Shown: positions 8,741 through 17,500, counted from the first letter of the stretch. The stretch: 64,000 nucleotides of DNA from Pseudomonas hygromyciniae (GCF_016925675.1 NZ_CP070506.1:1362501-1426500), one strand, 5' to 3'. Program-made: numbers and translations. Notes: a model not told the origin generated them from the letters alone.

Positions 8741-8760
8741 AGTGGGCGAATTCGCCCACT
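8741..8760. promoter_or_regulatory. Perfect 20-bp palindrome between dinG and the glycosidase gene
   Basis: AGTGGGCGAATTCGCCCACT begins 5 bases after the dinG stop and 64 bases before the next start. It could be a weak terminator for dinG (no T tract follows) or an operator for the downstream gene. Confidence 0.5.
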
Positions 8761-8823
8761 TCGTGGTCTATCTCATATATGTCATCAGGCCATTCACCGG
8801 CCGATTGGGAGAACCTTGTTCGT

Positions 8824-11088
8824 ATGATCCGCACGCTGCCTGCTCTTTTTGCCCTATTGTTTGCCACGCCATTGCTGGCCGCGCCGGCTGGGCAACAGAC
8901 GCTGTTCAACTTTGTCCGGCCGGCCGATGTGGTCAAGGTGGCGACCCAGGACGCCAGCCTGCCGCAGTACAACGCCGAACAGACCCCGGAAGGCGAGGTG
9001 CTGCGCCGCATCACCTTTAACCCGGCAGCGGAGCCGAGCCTGGTGCTCAGCCCGCAGAGTGGGGTGTGGGACTGGTCGCAATCGAGTGCCATGAGCCTGC
9101 GCATCCAGAGTGCGATGGACTGGGCGCTGACGTTGTACGTCAAGGTGCAGAGCAGCGACGGCAGGACCCTGGTCAGCCGTATCGATTTGCCGGCGGGGCC
9201 TGCGCAAACCCTGCTGGTGCCCCTGCAAGCCAACTCGCCCTTGAGCCAGGGCATGAAGGCCGGGCCGCCGATGCCGATCACCGTGGAGGGGCAGCGCGTG
9301 ATGTTGGCCGGTAGCGCTGGCGAAATCGATCGTAGCCAGGTGGTCTCGGTTACTCTGTCAATGATCAAGCCGGCTGCGCCGCAAAGCATTCTGCTGGAGC
9401 GCTTTGGCGTGCAGGACAGCGAGCCGGTGCTCAAGGCCGCCTACAGTGAACTGGTGGACGCCTATGGGCAGTCCAACCGTGCGCGCTGGCCAGAAAAAGT
9501 CAGCAGCGACGAGCAATTGAAAGCCGCTGCCGCCAAGGAACAACAACAACTCAAGGGCTGGCTCGCAGAGCGTGACAAGAGCGCCCTGGACAAGTTTGGC
9601 GGCAGCACCAAGGGCCCGGCCTTTGAGGCCAGCGGCTTCTTCCGCACCGAAAAACGCGACGGGCGCTGGTACCTGGTGACACCGCTTGGGCATCCGTTCT
9701 ACTCGCTGGGTGTCAACACGGTGAGCCCGGATAACAGCCAGACTTATGTCGCGGGGCGCGAATGGATGTTTGGCGCACTGCCCAAGGCGGGCGAGCCCTT
9801 CGACAAGTATTACGGCAGCGGCGACAACCGTGGCGGCAATGGCGCCGATGTAGGGCGCGGCTTCAATGTAGGGCGCTGGTACGACTTCTACGGTGCCAAC
9901 CTGCAGCGCACCTACGGCCAGGCGTGTGACCCGGCAGCAGAGGCGCAGCCCTGCACGGCCCAAGGTTTTGACCAGGCCCGCTGGACCGGTCACACCCTGG
10001 ATCGCCTGCAAGCCTGGGGCTTCAATACGATCGGCAACTGGAGCGCCCCGCAGTTGGGTGACGCCCGTCGCGTGCCTTACACCTTGCCTCTGTCGATCAT
10101 TGGCGACTACACCAGTATCAGCACCGGCATCGACTGGTGGGGCGGCATGCCCGATCCCTTCGACCCGCGCTTTGCCATGGCCACTGAGCGGGCTGTGGCG
10201 ATCGCCACCCGCGACCATCGCGACGACCCCTGGTTGATTGGCTTCTTTGCCGATAACGAACTGGCGTGGGCCGGCCCCGGCGATGATGCGAAATCCCGCT
10301 ACGCCCTGGCCTACGGCACCCTGCGCATGACTACGGATGTCCCGGCCAAGCGTGCGTTCCTCAAGCAACTGCGCGACAAGTACCGCAACGAAGCTGGCCT
10401 TTCCAAAGCCTGGGGCATCCAACTGGCTGGCTGGGAGTTGATGGAAGATCCAGGCTTCGAGCCGCCGGTTCCCAATGCCGAGCATCCGGAAATCGAGGCT
10501 GATTTCCAGTACTTCCAGAAAACCTTCGCCGACGCCTACTTCAAGACCATCTCCGATGCGCTGAAGTGGCATGCGCCCAACCAGTTGCTGTTGGGTGGCC
10601 GCTATGCGGTCAGCACCCCGGAGGCCGTGGCGTCCTGCGCCCAGTATTGCGATGTGTTGAGCTTCAACATGTACACCCTCAAGCCCCAGGACGGCTACGA
10701 CTTTGCGGCCCTGCGTGCACTGGACAAACCGGTGCTGATCACCGAGTTCAACTTCGGCTCCGCCGACCGTGGCCCGTTCTGGGGCGGTGTCACGCAATTG
10801 GCCCGTGAGGAGGCGCGGGCCCCGGCTTATGCGGCCTTCCTCAAGCAGGCCATGGGCGAACCGTCGATTGTCGGTGTGCACTGGTTCCAGTATCTCGACC
10901 AGCCAGTAACCGGGCGTTTGCTCGACGGTGAAAACGGCCATTTCGGCTTGGTGGGGATCACTGATGTGCCGTTCCAGGGCTTTGTCGATAGCGTGCGTAA
11001 AAGCAACCTGACGACGATCCAGCAATTGGGCGCAGAGGCCGAAAAAGCCAAGGTCGCCCATGCTGCAACGGGTTCCCAAACCCAGTAA
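8824..11088 (+). CDS. Exported agarase-like glycoside hydrolase
   Basis: A 754-residue exported protein with signal peptide MIRTLPALFALLFATPLLA. An N-terminal jelly-roll-like domain (about 25-195) precedes a TIM-barrel domain (265 to the end) of the GH42/GH50 clan. The probable acid/base Glu is E479 in FFADNELAWAG and the probable nucleophile E641 in VLITEFNFGS, the spacing expected for clan GH-A. It resembles proteins annotated as beta-agarase or beta-galactosidase in Pseudomonas, but the true substrate is not known; a periplasmic polysaccharide is inferred. Start ATG at 8824 fits the signal peptide; the preceding GGGAGA is rather distant. A 53-base gap separates it from the broken esterase gene. 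Confidence 0.82.
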   Translation: MIRTLPALFALLFATPLLAAPAGQQTLFNFVRPADVVKVATQDASLPQYNAEQTPEGEVLRRITFNPAAEPSLVLSPQSGVWDWSQSSAMSLRIQSAMDWALTLYVKVQSSDGRTLVSRIDLPAGPAQTLLVPLQANSPLSQGMKAGPPMPITVEGQRVMLAGSAGEIDRSQVVSVTLSMIKPAAPQSILLERFGVQDSEPVLKAAYSELVDAYGQSNRARWPEKVSSDEQLKAAAAKEQQQLKGWLAERDKSALDKFGGSTKGPAFEASGFFRTEKRDGRWYLVTPLGHPFYSLGVNTVSPDNSQTYVAGREWMFGALPKAGEPFDKYYGSGDNRGGNGADVGRGFNVGRWYDFYGANLQRTYGQACDPAAEAQPCTAQGFDQARWTGHTLDRLQAWGFNTIGNWSAPQLGDARRVPYTLPLSIIGDYTSISTGIDWWGGMPDPFDPRFAMATERAVAIATRDHRDDPWLIGFFADNELAWAGPGDDAKSRYALAYGTLRMTTDVPAKRAFLKQLRDKYRNEAGLSKAWGIQLAGWELMEDPGFEPPVPNAEHPEIEADFQYFQKTFADAYFKTISDALKWHAPNQLLLGGRYAVSTPEAVASCAQYCDVLSFNMYTLKPQDGYDFAALRALDKPVLITEFNFGSADRGPFWGGVTQLAREEARAPAYAAFLKQAMGEPSIVGVHWFQYLDQPVTGRLLDGENGHFGLVGITDVPFQGFVDSVRKSNLTTIQQLGAEAEKAKVAHAATGSQTQ

Positions 11089-11141
11089 TGACTGGAACAA
11101 TGGGCGCCACTTAAAGCAGGTCTTTTTCGAGGGGGATACAG

Positions 11142-12288
11142 GTGCAGATTCAGGGTCATTACGAGCTTCAATTCGAAGCAGTGCGTGAAGCCTTCGCCGC
11201 ATTGTTTGACGACCCTCAGGAGCGCGGCGCCGCGCTGTGTGTGCAGATTGGCGGTGAAACGGTCCTCGATCTGTGGGCCGGTGCTGCCGACAAGGACGGT
11301 GCCGAGGCCTGGCACAGCGATACCATCGCCAACCTGTTCTCCTGCACCAAGACCTTCACCGCTGTCACCGCCTTGCAACTGGTTGCCGAAGGCAAATTGC
11401 AACTGGACGTCCCCGTTGCCAACTACTGGCCTGAGTTCGCGGCGGCGGGCAAGGAAAGCATCACCCTGCGCCAACTGCTGTGCCATAAGGCCGGGTTGCC
11501 AGCGTTGCGTGAGACATTGCCCGCTGAGGCCCTGTATGACTGGCCGTTGATGACGGCTGCCCTGGCCGCCGAGGCTCCCTGGTGGACCCCCCGGTGAAGG
11601 CCATGGCTACGCCGCCATCACCTATGGCTGGCTGGTCGGGGAGCTGCTGCGCCGTGCCGACGGGCGTGGGCCGGGGGAGTCGATTGTGGCTCGGGTTGCT
11701 CGCCCGTTGGGCCTGGACTTTCATGTCGGGCTGGCGGACGAAGAGTTCTATCGTGTCGCGCACATTGCCAGGGGTAAAGGCAATATGGGGGATGAAGCTG
11801 CCCAACGGCTGTTGCAGGTTACCCTGCGTGAGCCCGAGGCAATGAGCACCCGGGCGTTTACCAATCCGCCTTCTATACTAACCAGCACTAACAAACCCGA
11901 GTGGCGTCGTATGCAGCAGCCTGCGGCAAACGGGCATGGCAATGCACGCAGTTTGGCCGGGTTTTATAGTGGTTTGTTGGACGGAAGTTTGTTGGAAGCC
12001 GATATGCTTGAACAACTGACCCGCGAACACAGTATCGGGCCGGATAAAACCTTGTTGACGCAAACCCGCTTTGGCCTGGGCTGCATGTTGGACCAGCCGA
12101 ATGTGCCCAATGCCACGTTCGGCCTTGGCCCGCGTGCATTTGGGCATCCTGGGGCGGGTGGTTCCGTGGGCTTTGCCGATCCGGAACATGATGTAGCATT
12201 TGGTTTCGTGACCAATACTCTGGGGCCGTATGTACTTATGGACCCGCGTGCGCAAAAGTTGGTAAGAATATTGGCCGACTGTCTGTAA
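11142..12288 (+). pseudogene. EstB-type serine esterase/beta-lactamase-fold gene, frameshifted
   Basis: The reading frame opens at GTG 11142 after a GAGGGGG box, and the first 149 codons give a normal class C beta-lactamase-fold start, including the SxxK nucleophile motif SCTK at residues 67-70. At 11587-11592 there is a run of six C, where the expected protein (WWTPGEGHGYAAITYGW) needs five. The extra base causes a stop seven bases later. The rest continues in the next frame to 12288 with the Tyr motif region (YAAITYGWLVGELLRR) and the C-terminal GAGG-SVGFADPEHDVAFGFVTN segment. Removing one C restores 381 residues, a normal family length. This is either a homopolymer sequencing error or a recent or slippage-type mutation. 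Confidence 0.85.
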
Positions 12289-12427
12289 ATAGCTTGCTGT
12301 ATGGCGTTTTTTTGTTAAAAAGGCACCTACAAAAGGCGCTTGAAAAGTATTGTTACTTTAAACTTCGTGAAGCGTCTGTTTAACGGGTCATCCAGACCCC
12401 TGTGTTTTCTCATTTTGTGGATATCTC

Positions 12428-13444
12428 ATGTTATCGAACAAGTCCTTGGCACTGGCGCTCTGCCTCACTATTACTGGCTGTGCACAAACCCCACAAAATG
12501 ATGCGTCTGGCGAGCATTGGTGGTCATTCGGGTTCGACAAGTCGGCGTCCAAGGACGTTACCGCCAAGGCCGATGCCAAAGCGGCTGACGCCAAGGCTGA
12601 TCTCAAGGCCGATCTGAAGGCGGCAACGCCTGCTCCTGCTGCCGCTGCCGCTCCGGTAGTGGCCAAGGCTGAAAGCGACACCAAATGGTGGTGGCCTTTT
12701 GAAAGCAAGCCCAAACCCCTGAACAAAGTCGATGTGACCAACATCCCGATGCCAGACCCGAAAATTACTCAGGCCTGGCTGGATGACTACGAGCCGCGCC
12801 TGCGCGCTGCGATCAAGGACAGCAACCTGCAACTGGAACGTCGCGACAACGTGCTGGTGGTGATTGCCCCAGTCGATGGTTCGTACAACCCGAAGCGCCC
12901 GGCGATGTTGTTGCCGGTGACCCTGGGCCCGTTTACCCGTGTCGCCAAGGCCGTTGAAAAGGATCCGAAGACTGCCGTGCTGGTCCTGGGCCATATCGAC
13001 ACCGTGCAGAACCAGCCCTTGACCAAGGAGCGTGCCCAGTCCATCGCTTCGATCTTCAGCCTCAGTGGCTTGAAGCAGGACCGCCTGATGTTGCGTGGCA
13101 TGGGTGACCTTATGCCCCGCGCCGCTAACGACAGCACCCAGGGTCGAGCCCTGAACCGTCGCATGGAAATCATGTTCACCCAACGCACAACCATGCTGGC
13201 ACTGTTGAGCAAGTACAACTCGCCAAACCCGCCGAAGCCTGAACTGGTCGCGGTGCAGGACGTCGTTGCTCCAGCGCCGGTCGCCAAGAAAGCGGTTGCC
13301 GCCAAGAAAGCGCCAGCCAAGAAGGCCGCCGCCAAGCCAGCCGCGAAAAAAGCCGCCGCCAAGCCGGCTGCCAAAAAGCCAGTTGCCGCCAAGGCCGCAG
13401 CGCCAGCGAAAAAAGTCGCTGCAAACGACCAGGCGAAAAACTGA
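12428..13444 (+). CDS. OmpA family lipoprotein with Lys/Ala/Pro-rich C-terminal tail
   Basis: A 338-residue protein. The signal ends in lipobox ITGC. Residues 40-80 are an Ala/Lys/Asp-rich linker (KADAKAADAKADLKADLKAA). Residues 100-255 hold an OmpA-like domain with LGHIDTV and LNRRMEIMF, which correspond to the peptidoglycan-binding motifs. Residues 270-338 are a basic low-complexity tail of AAKKPA-like repeats resembling histone H1 tails. The tail could bind lipopolysaccharide, peptidoglycan teichoic-like polymers or nucleic acid; none is shown. It precedes pdxH by 27 bases, the same order as PA1048-PA1049. Confidence 0.9.
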   Translation: MLSNKSLALALCLTITGCAQTPQNDASGEHWWSFGFDKSASKDVTAKADAKAADAKADLKADLKAATPAPAAAAAPVVAKAESDTKWWWPFESKPKPLNKVDVTNIPMPDPKITQAWLDDYEPRLRAAIKDSNLQLERRDNVLVVIAPVDGSYNPKRPAMLLPVTLGPFTRVAKAVEKDPKTAVLVLGHIDTVQNQPLTKERAQSIASIFSLSGLKQDRLMLRGMGDLMPRAANDSTQGRALNRRMEIMFTQRTTMLALLSKYNSPNPPKPELVAVQDVVAPAPVAKKAVAAKKAPAKKAAAKPAAKKAAAKPAAKKPVAAKAAAPAKKVAANDQAKN

Positions 13445-13471
13445 GTAATTGAGCCAGAAGGATAAAGCCGC

Positions 13472-14119
13472 ATGACCCAGGCACTGGCAGATATGCGCCG
13501 TGACTACACACGGGACGGTTTGAGCGAGGCCCAGGCCCCGGACGAACCGTTTGCGTTGTTCCACCAGTGGTTCAACGACGCGGTCAAGACCGAGCAACCG
13601 CCGGTTGAGGCGAACGCCATGACCTTGGCGACCGTGGACCAGGAGGGCCGGCCTCACTGCCGCGTCCTGCTGCTCAAGGGGCTGGATGCCCAGGGCTTTA
13701 CCTTCTTCACCAACTACCAGAGCGCCAAGGGCCAGCAAATGGCAGCTCGCCCGTTTGCTGCCATGACCTTCTTCTGGCCGACCCTGGAGCGCCAGGTGCG
13801 CATCGAGGGGCGGGTGATCAAGGTCACGCCCCAGGAGTCGGACGCCTACTATCAGGTGCGCCCACTGGGTAGCCGTATCGGCGCTTGGGCTTCCCCGCAA
13901 AGCCAGGTGATCCGTGATCGCCAGCAATTGCAGGACCTGCTCACGCTGACCGAGCAGCGTTTCAGCGAGACCCAGCCGGATTGCCCGGAACACTGGGGTG
14001 GTTATCGCCTGCTGCCGGAGCGCATCGAGTTCTGGCAGGGCCGGGCGAGCCGTTTACATGATCGCTTGAACTATCGTTTGCAGGGTGCCGACTGGACCCG
14101 CGAGCGATTGGCACCCTAA
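13472..14119 (+). CDS. pdxH: Pyridoxamine 5'-phosphate oxidase
   Basis: A 215-residue FMN enzyme of normal length that oxidises pyridoxine or pyridoxamine 5'-phosphate to pyridoxal 5'-phosphate. FMN-binding motifs include [25 protein letters not shown] and the region [27 protein letters not shown] and [15 protein letters not shown] contact PLP. The end, WTRERLAP, is the typical C-terminus. It lies 27 bases after the OmpA gene and could be co-transcribed with it. Confidence 0.97.
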   Translation: MTQALADMRRDYTRDGLSEAQAPDEPFALFHQWFNDAVKTEQPPVEANAMTLATVDQEGRPHCRVLLLKGLDAQGFTFFTNYQSAKGQQMAARPFAAMTFFWPTLERQVRIEGRVIKVTPQESDAYYQVRPLGSRIGAWASPQSQVIRDRQQLQDLLTLTEQRFSETQPDCPEHWGGYRLLPERIEFWQGRASRLHDRLNYRLQGADWTRERLAP

Positions 14120-14130
14120 AGACATCACAC

Positions 14131-14156
14131 TTGTAGGAGCCGGCTTGCCGGCTCTG
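14131..14156. repeat. Single REP element
   Basis: TTGTAGGAGCCGGCTTGCCG begins 11 bases after the pdxH stop and forms a short hairpin (GAGCCGGC TT GCCGGCTC), so it may terminate pdxH. Confidence 0.8.
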
Positions 14157-14178
14157 ACATGTCCTTCTACGAAGCCTT

Positions 14179-14424
14179 CTACTCCGTGGTTTTGACCACA
14201 TATTGCCGCGCTGCGTCCTGCAGCCACTGTGGCAAGTCCTTACGCTTGACCTTCTCAGCCTTGGCACGGTCCAACTGTTGCAGCATAAAGTTGCGCTTGT
14301 GCGGATCGTCTCCCGCAAGCGAGAGCGCCAAGTCGCGGTCTACCCAGCGCTTGATCCGCCGGTACAGCCACCAATGGAAATACAGGCCGGCGGCGGTGGT
14401 AGCTACAATGATGAAGTAGTCCAT
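14179..14424 (-). CDS. Small membrane-anchored protein of unknown function
   Basis: An 81-residue protein with one N-terminal transmembrane helix (FIIVATTAAGLYFHWWLY, residues 4-21) followed by a charged cytoplasmic-looking domain (RRIKRWVDRDLALSLAGDDPHKRNFMLQQL). The position between pdxH and the SlyB-like gene corresponds to the conserved hypothetical PA1050-type gene, which supports that it is real. No known domain was recognised. Confidence 0.72.
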   Translation of the reverse strand: MDYFIIVATTAAGLYFHWWLYRRIKRWVDRDLALSLAGDDPHKRNFMLQQLDRAKAEKVKRKDLPQWLQDAARQYVVKTTE

Positions 14425-14580
14425 GAAATTCCTTGTCTGGGTGTAGGTCTACCGTTTGTCGGTTTTTGCGGTACAGCCTGTCTGTACTGGGGCTGAATGA
14501 AAGCAATTTTCTCCGGGCCGTGCCGTGACAGGCGTCAAGCAGCGGAGTCTAATAAAGATATGTCCTTTGGAGTTGATGCT

Positions 14581-15045
14581 ATGCGTAAGTCTGTTCTGCT
14601 GGTTGCCTGCTTCACCACCATGTCGTTGCTGCTGGGTGGCTGCGCCTCCAGTCTGACCGGCGACTCGTATTCCCGTGACGAAGCCCGTCGTGTGCAAAGC
14701 GTGCGCATGGGCACCATTGAATCCCTGCGTCCGGTCAAGATCGAAGGCACCAAGACCCCAATCGGCGGCGCAGCAGGCGCAGTCATTGGTGGTGTTGGTG
14801 GTAGCGCCATCGGTGGCGGTCGCGGCAGCATCGTGACCGCTGTTATCGGTGCCGTGGCGGGCGGCCTGCTGGGCTCGGCCACCGAAGAAGGCCTGACCCG
14901 CACCCAGGGCGTGGAAATCACCGTACGCGAAGACGACGGCAGCATGCGCGCCTACGTCCAGGCCGTGCAGGAAAACGAGATCTTCCGCATCGGCGACCGC
15001 GTGCGCATCATGACCGTAGACGGGACCAGCCGCGTTACCCGCTAA
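14581..15045 (+). CDS. SlyB-like outer-membrane lipoprotein with glycine zipper
   Basis: A 154-residue lipoprotein starting at ATG 14581 after a GGAG box. The lipobox is LLGGC. Residues 62-103 form a glycine-zipper hairpin (GGAAGAVIGGVGGSAIGGGRG then VTAVIGAVAGGLLGSA), followed by a small beta domain (GVEITVREDDGSMRAYVQ... GDRVRIMTVDGTSRVTR). This is the SlyB/PcP/Pal-like architecture, associated with outer-membrane integrity. A strong terminator follows. Confidence 0.92.
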   Translation: MRKSVLLVACFTTMSLLLGGCASSLTGDSYSRDEARRVQSVRMGTIESLRPVKIEGTKTPIGGAAGAVIGGVGGSAIGGGRGSIVTAVIGAVAGGLLGSATEEGLTRTQGVEITVREDDGSMRAYVQAVQENEIFRIGDRVRIMTVDGTSRVTR

Positions 15046-15063
15046 GCGTCATTCAGTAAAAGA

Positions 15064-15097
15064 AAAACCCCGACCAGGTGACTGGTCGGGGTTTTTT
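15064..15097 (+). terminator. Rho-independent terminator
   Basis: Arms AAACCCCGACCAG and CTGGTCGGGGTTT with a GTGA loop and a T run to 15096, 19 bases after the SlyB-like stop. The A run on the left side lets it work in both directions, and the next genes converge on it. Confidence 0.92.
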
Positions 15098-15105
15098 GTT
15101 GGCGT

Positions 15106-15357
15106 TCATGGCCGGCTTCGTAGGCCGATGAAGTACTCCAAGTCGTTTCTCAGATTAATCTTCAGCAGCGTGGAGAGCTGTGCGACCTGGATTTTGGTGA
15201 GTTCCAACTCACCGGGTTGCAACTCCTCAAGGGGTTTTGATTCGGTGAGTTGGGCGACGTCTTGATTAAGCTGATCCCCTTCTATGTCGAATTGGTATTG
15301 CAATGATTCGTCCTGTTTATCGTCAGGAAAAAAACCGGTAATTGATAAATAAAACAT
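15106..15357 (-). CDS. Small acidic protein, putative orphan immunity protein (DUF7683-like)
   Basis: An 83-residue acidic protein with no signal or membrane segment. Its second half, GELELTKIQVAQLSTLLKINLRNDLEYFIGL, has the same spacing of hydrophobic residues as the C-terminal half of the neighbouring 76-residue protein (YNLTPTQLTAIESLAGRAIETPVHFFQL). The two therefore look paralogous. It lies downstream of a pyocin-S-domain toxin in a low-GC patch, the usual setting for immunity genes. The immunity role is inferred from context only. Confidence 0.6.
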   Translation of the reverse strand: MFYLSITGFFPDDKQDESLQYQFDIEGDQLNQDVAQLTESKPLEELQPGELELTKIQVAQLSTLLKINLRNDLEYFIGLRSRP

Positions 15358-15396
15358 AAGGCTAGTTAAAGCACCTTTCAGCTTCTGGTTCGCTAG

Positions 15397-15627
15397 TCAG
15401 ATACTGCAGGTGAGTTGGAAAAAATGAACGGGGGTCTCTATTGCCCTGCCTGCCAAAGATTCGATAGCTGTCAGTTGGGTGGGAGTAAGGTTGTAACCCT
15501 CCCAGCCATACTGCTCGTTGGACCATTGCATTATGGTTTTCAACTTTTCCTCACTCCCAGGAGGTAGCTCGATTACAAAAGCCTGGAGCTCAGTAACCTT
15601 ATCGAAGGCTTCAATCAGATATCTCAT
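15397..15627 (-). CDS. Small protein, putative immunity protein (DUF7683-like)
   Basis: A 76-residue protein beginning MRYLIEAFDK and ending HFFQLTCSI. I recognise this pattern from small proteins (DUF7683) that often sit beside S-type pyocins and other polymorphic toxins in Pseudomonas, but no immunity function has been proved to my knowledge. It is separated by 177 bases from the immunity gene next to the toxin and by 39 bases from its apparent paralogue. Confidence 0.65.
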   Translation of the reverse strand: MRYLIEAFDKVTELQAFVIELPPGSEEKLKTIMQWSNEQYGWEGYNLTPTQLTAIESLAGRAIETPVHFFQLTCSI

Positions 15628-15804
15628 GGTGCGAATCTTTTTTGGATTTTCGTGGAGATGGATTTGATTATTAACGGTTCAAATCCACCACCAGGCTGAC
15701 TGCCGATATTTGTTGTGATAATCGATGCTCTTCATTTTGTTAGTCGTTAAAGGGGCGCAGTGAAGGAAAATCTCTCAGATTGAGTGACCGGTTGGAGGGA
15801 GCGA

Positions 15805-16140
15805 TCAGGTGAACATTTCGATGTCATCTCGAGCGCTACTTATCACGCCGCTCAGTGATGGGTGTTTTTGCCCAGCCAGTTGCATTGCCGCAGACACCTT
15901 AGCCGTGTCCAATGTTCTGAATCGACGCGCGATATGACCTACAGCGACTATGGCAGCTGAGGCAATCGCTTGGTTGTCATGACTTATATGTTCTAAGCAG
16001 ACCTCCTGAGCCCAGGCGCTATTTTTTTCATTAAGCCCGATAGAAATCAGTGCAGTTGCTACCTTACGTTCGTCTCCAGCGGCAAGACTGCTTACTGCTT
16101 CCTCATGACTCATATCCGGGTCGTGATAGTGCATGTTCAT
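15805..16140 (-). CDS. HEAT-repeat-like cognate immunity protein
   Basis: A 111-residue all-helical protein. WAQEVCLEHISHDNQAIASAAIVAVGHIARRFRTLDTAKVSAAM looks like two HEAT-type helical hairpins, and the end SGVISSARDDIEMF resembles the GRAEDALDDIxxF ending of HEAT-like immunity proteins. Its ATG overlaps the toxin stop codon in an ATGA, so toxin and immunity are co-translated. Binding to and blocking the C-terminal nuclease domain of the toxin is inferred from this arrangement. Confidence 0.78.
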   Translation of the reverse strand: MNMHYHDPDMSHEEAVSSLAAGDERKVATALISIGLNEKNSAWAQEVCLEHISHDNQAIASAAIVAVGHIARRFRTLDTAKVSAAMQLAGQKHPSLSGVISSARDDIEMFT

Positions 16141-17354
16141 TTTTCTGCTCCGAGAATTTTTCCTTTGCGGTTGGTTTTACCCGCTTTTATCAGCGCATTT
16201 TTCATGTCTTGATGAAGCTCTTCCCAGGACCTCACATGACCGTGGTAAAGCTCATCTGTGGTGCGATCTATGACCACAAACTCCTTCGTTTGTGGGTCGA
16301 TACCTACTCGGCGTGGTTCTGTAGGTTTCACCTGTATTGAGTCGTTTAGTGCGGCTAAACCGTTGGTTGGTCTTTTGCTTTTAACGGAGTTGCCTTTTTT
16401 TCCGTGGTACGGCGCATCTTCGTACTTCCAGCTCACCACGATATAGAGTGGTTTTACCCCTGACTCACTGGGGAATACCAGAATGAAATCCTTATACTCC
16501 GGCGGATAAATCGGGTCGACGATGATACTCGCGGCTGTTTCCGTCGGCGGATACACCCATATGTGAGGCGTGGCTGGCGCAGCCTCCAGTGCGGGTATGC
16601 CAAGGGTATCGGCAGGGTCAACAGCAGGTGTCCAGATCAGCTCGACGCCGTCACCCAAATCCGCTACGTGTTGCGTGCCCTGTAGTTGAAACTGTACGAC
16701 ATCGACCATTTCCCAATCACGATTCTTTCCCGTGTAGAAGGCATAGCCCTTCAGGCTACCGTCGGCCTGTTGTTCGATATTCAGGCGCACACGGGTGCGG
16801 GCGCGGGTCAGGGTGCGCAATTGTTCATCGCTATAGAGCGCGCTGTCGCCCAGCGTTGAGGGCCATAGCAGTGCTACCAGGCCCAGCATGAAGCCTGTCG
16901 CAACGGTCCCGGTGGCAGCGGCCGCGCCCGTAATGGCCGAGCCACCCAGTGCCAACGAGCCAAGCCCGGCAGGCAATACAGTGGCGCTTATCTTCTGGAG
17001 AGGAAGCCGGCCTGTTGCATCTGTTTCACGGCCGCCCAGCACTGCATGTTCGCCATAGTCTGCGAGGCGATCCAGGGGAATGTAACCAGATGGGGTGTTG
17101 TAGCTGATGATGGCGTCCGGCAAGTTGCAGGACTTAGCGAAAACGCACCCGACGACAGGAGCGGGGTTCGGTTCTGACGCAGGCTGAAGCTTTGCTTCGT
17201 AGGCCTGCTGGCGTGCGAGCATTGCGTTGTAGGGTTGCTGGAGCGCCTCGCGGGCGGCCAGTTCGCGCTCGTTCATGGGTTCCAGGCGGCGATAGCCACC
17301 GGTACCGGTCCCGTAGGAACGCCAGACCTGCGGTCTGTCTTTGTTGTTGGCCAT
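16137..17354 (-). CDS. S-type pyocin domain toxin with C-terminal putative RNase
   Basis: A 405-residue polymorphic toxin. Residues 1-65 are polar; VGCVFAKSC (68-76) is a conserved lead; 128-165 are Gly/Ala-rich and hydrophobic; about 170-315 form the Pyocin_S domain (ARTRVRLNIEQQADGSLKGYAFYTGKNRDW ... IYPPEYKDFILVFPSESGVKPLYIV). Residues 316-405 are the toxin: GLAALNDSIQV, RRVGIDPQTKEFVVIDRT, YHGHVRSW, then a basic tail, a pattern I associate with BECR-fold (colicin E5/D, RelE-like) RNases; the exact target is not known. There is no receptor-binding domain of full-length pyocins and no signal peptide, so export could be by lysis or a secretion system. AGGAGG lies five bases before the ATG at 17354, preferred to 17357. 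Confidence 0.85.
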   Translation of the reverse strand: MANNKDRPQVWRSYGTGTGGYRRLEPMNERELAAREALQQPYNAMLARQQAYEAKLQPASEPNPAPVVGCVFAKSCNLPDAIISYNTPSGYIPLDRLADYGEHAVLGGRETDATGRLPLQKISATVLPAGLGSLALGGSAITGAAAATGTVATGFMLGLVALLWPSTLGDSALYSDEQLRTLTRARTRVRLNIEQQADGSLKGYAFYTGKNRDWEMVDVVQFQLQGTQHVADLGDGVELIWTPAVDPADTLGIPALEAAPATPHIWVYPPTETAASIIVDPIYPPEYKDFILVFPSESGVKPLYIVVSWKYEDAPYHGKKGNSVKSKRPTNGLAALNDSIQVKPTEPRRVGIDPQTKEFVVIDRTTDELYHGHVRSWEELHQDMKNALIKAGKTNRKGKILGAEK

Positions 17355-17500
17355 CATGCCCTCCTGGCGAGTTACATCGCGACATCTAGTGCGACGTTAT
17401 GGGAGGCGCAGGAGAAAAAATGTAGGAGGGTGCTGCAAGCGAGGGGAGAAGAGGCTGAAAGCACGGGGGGGCAGGAAAAGCCTTCCCCCCCCGTTACGTG

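Noticed and set aside
9358..11202. 614-codon open frame on the minus strand opposite the agarase-like gene
   Set aside because: It lies opposite a well-supported gene, has a His/Arg/Gly-rich composition from reversed GC-rich codons, and no recognisable domain.
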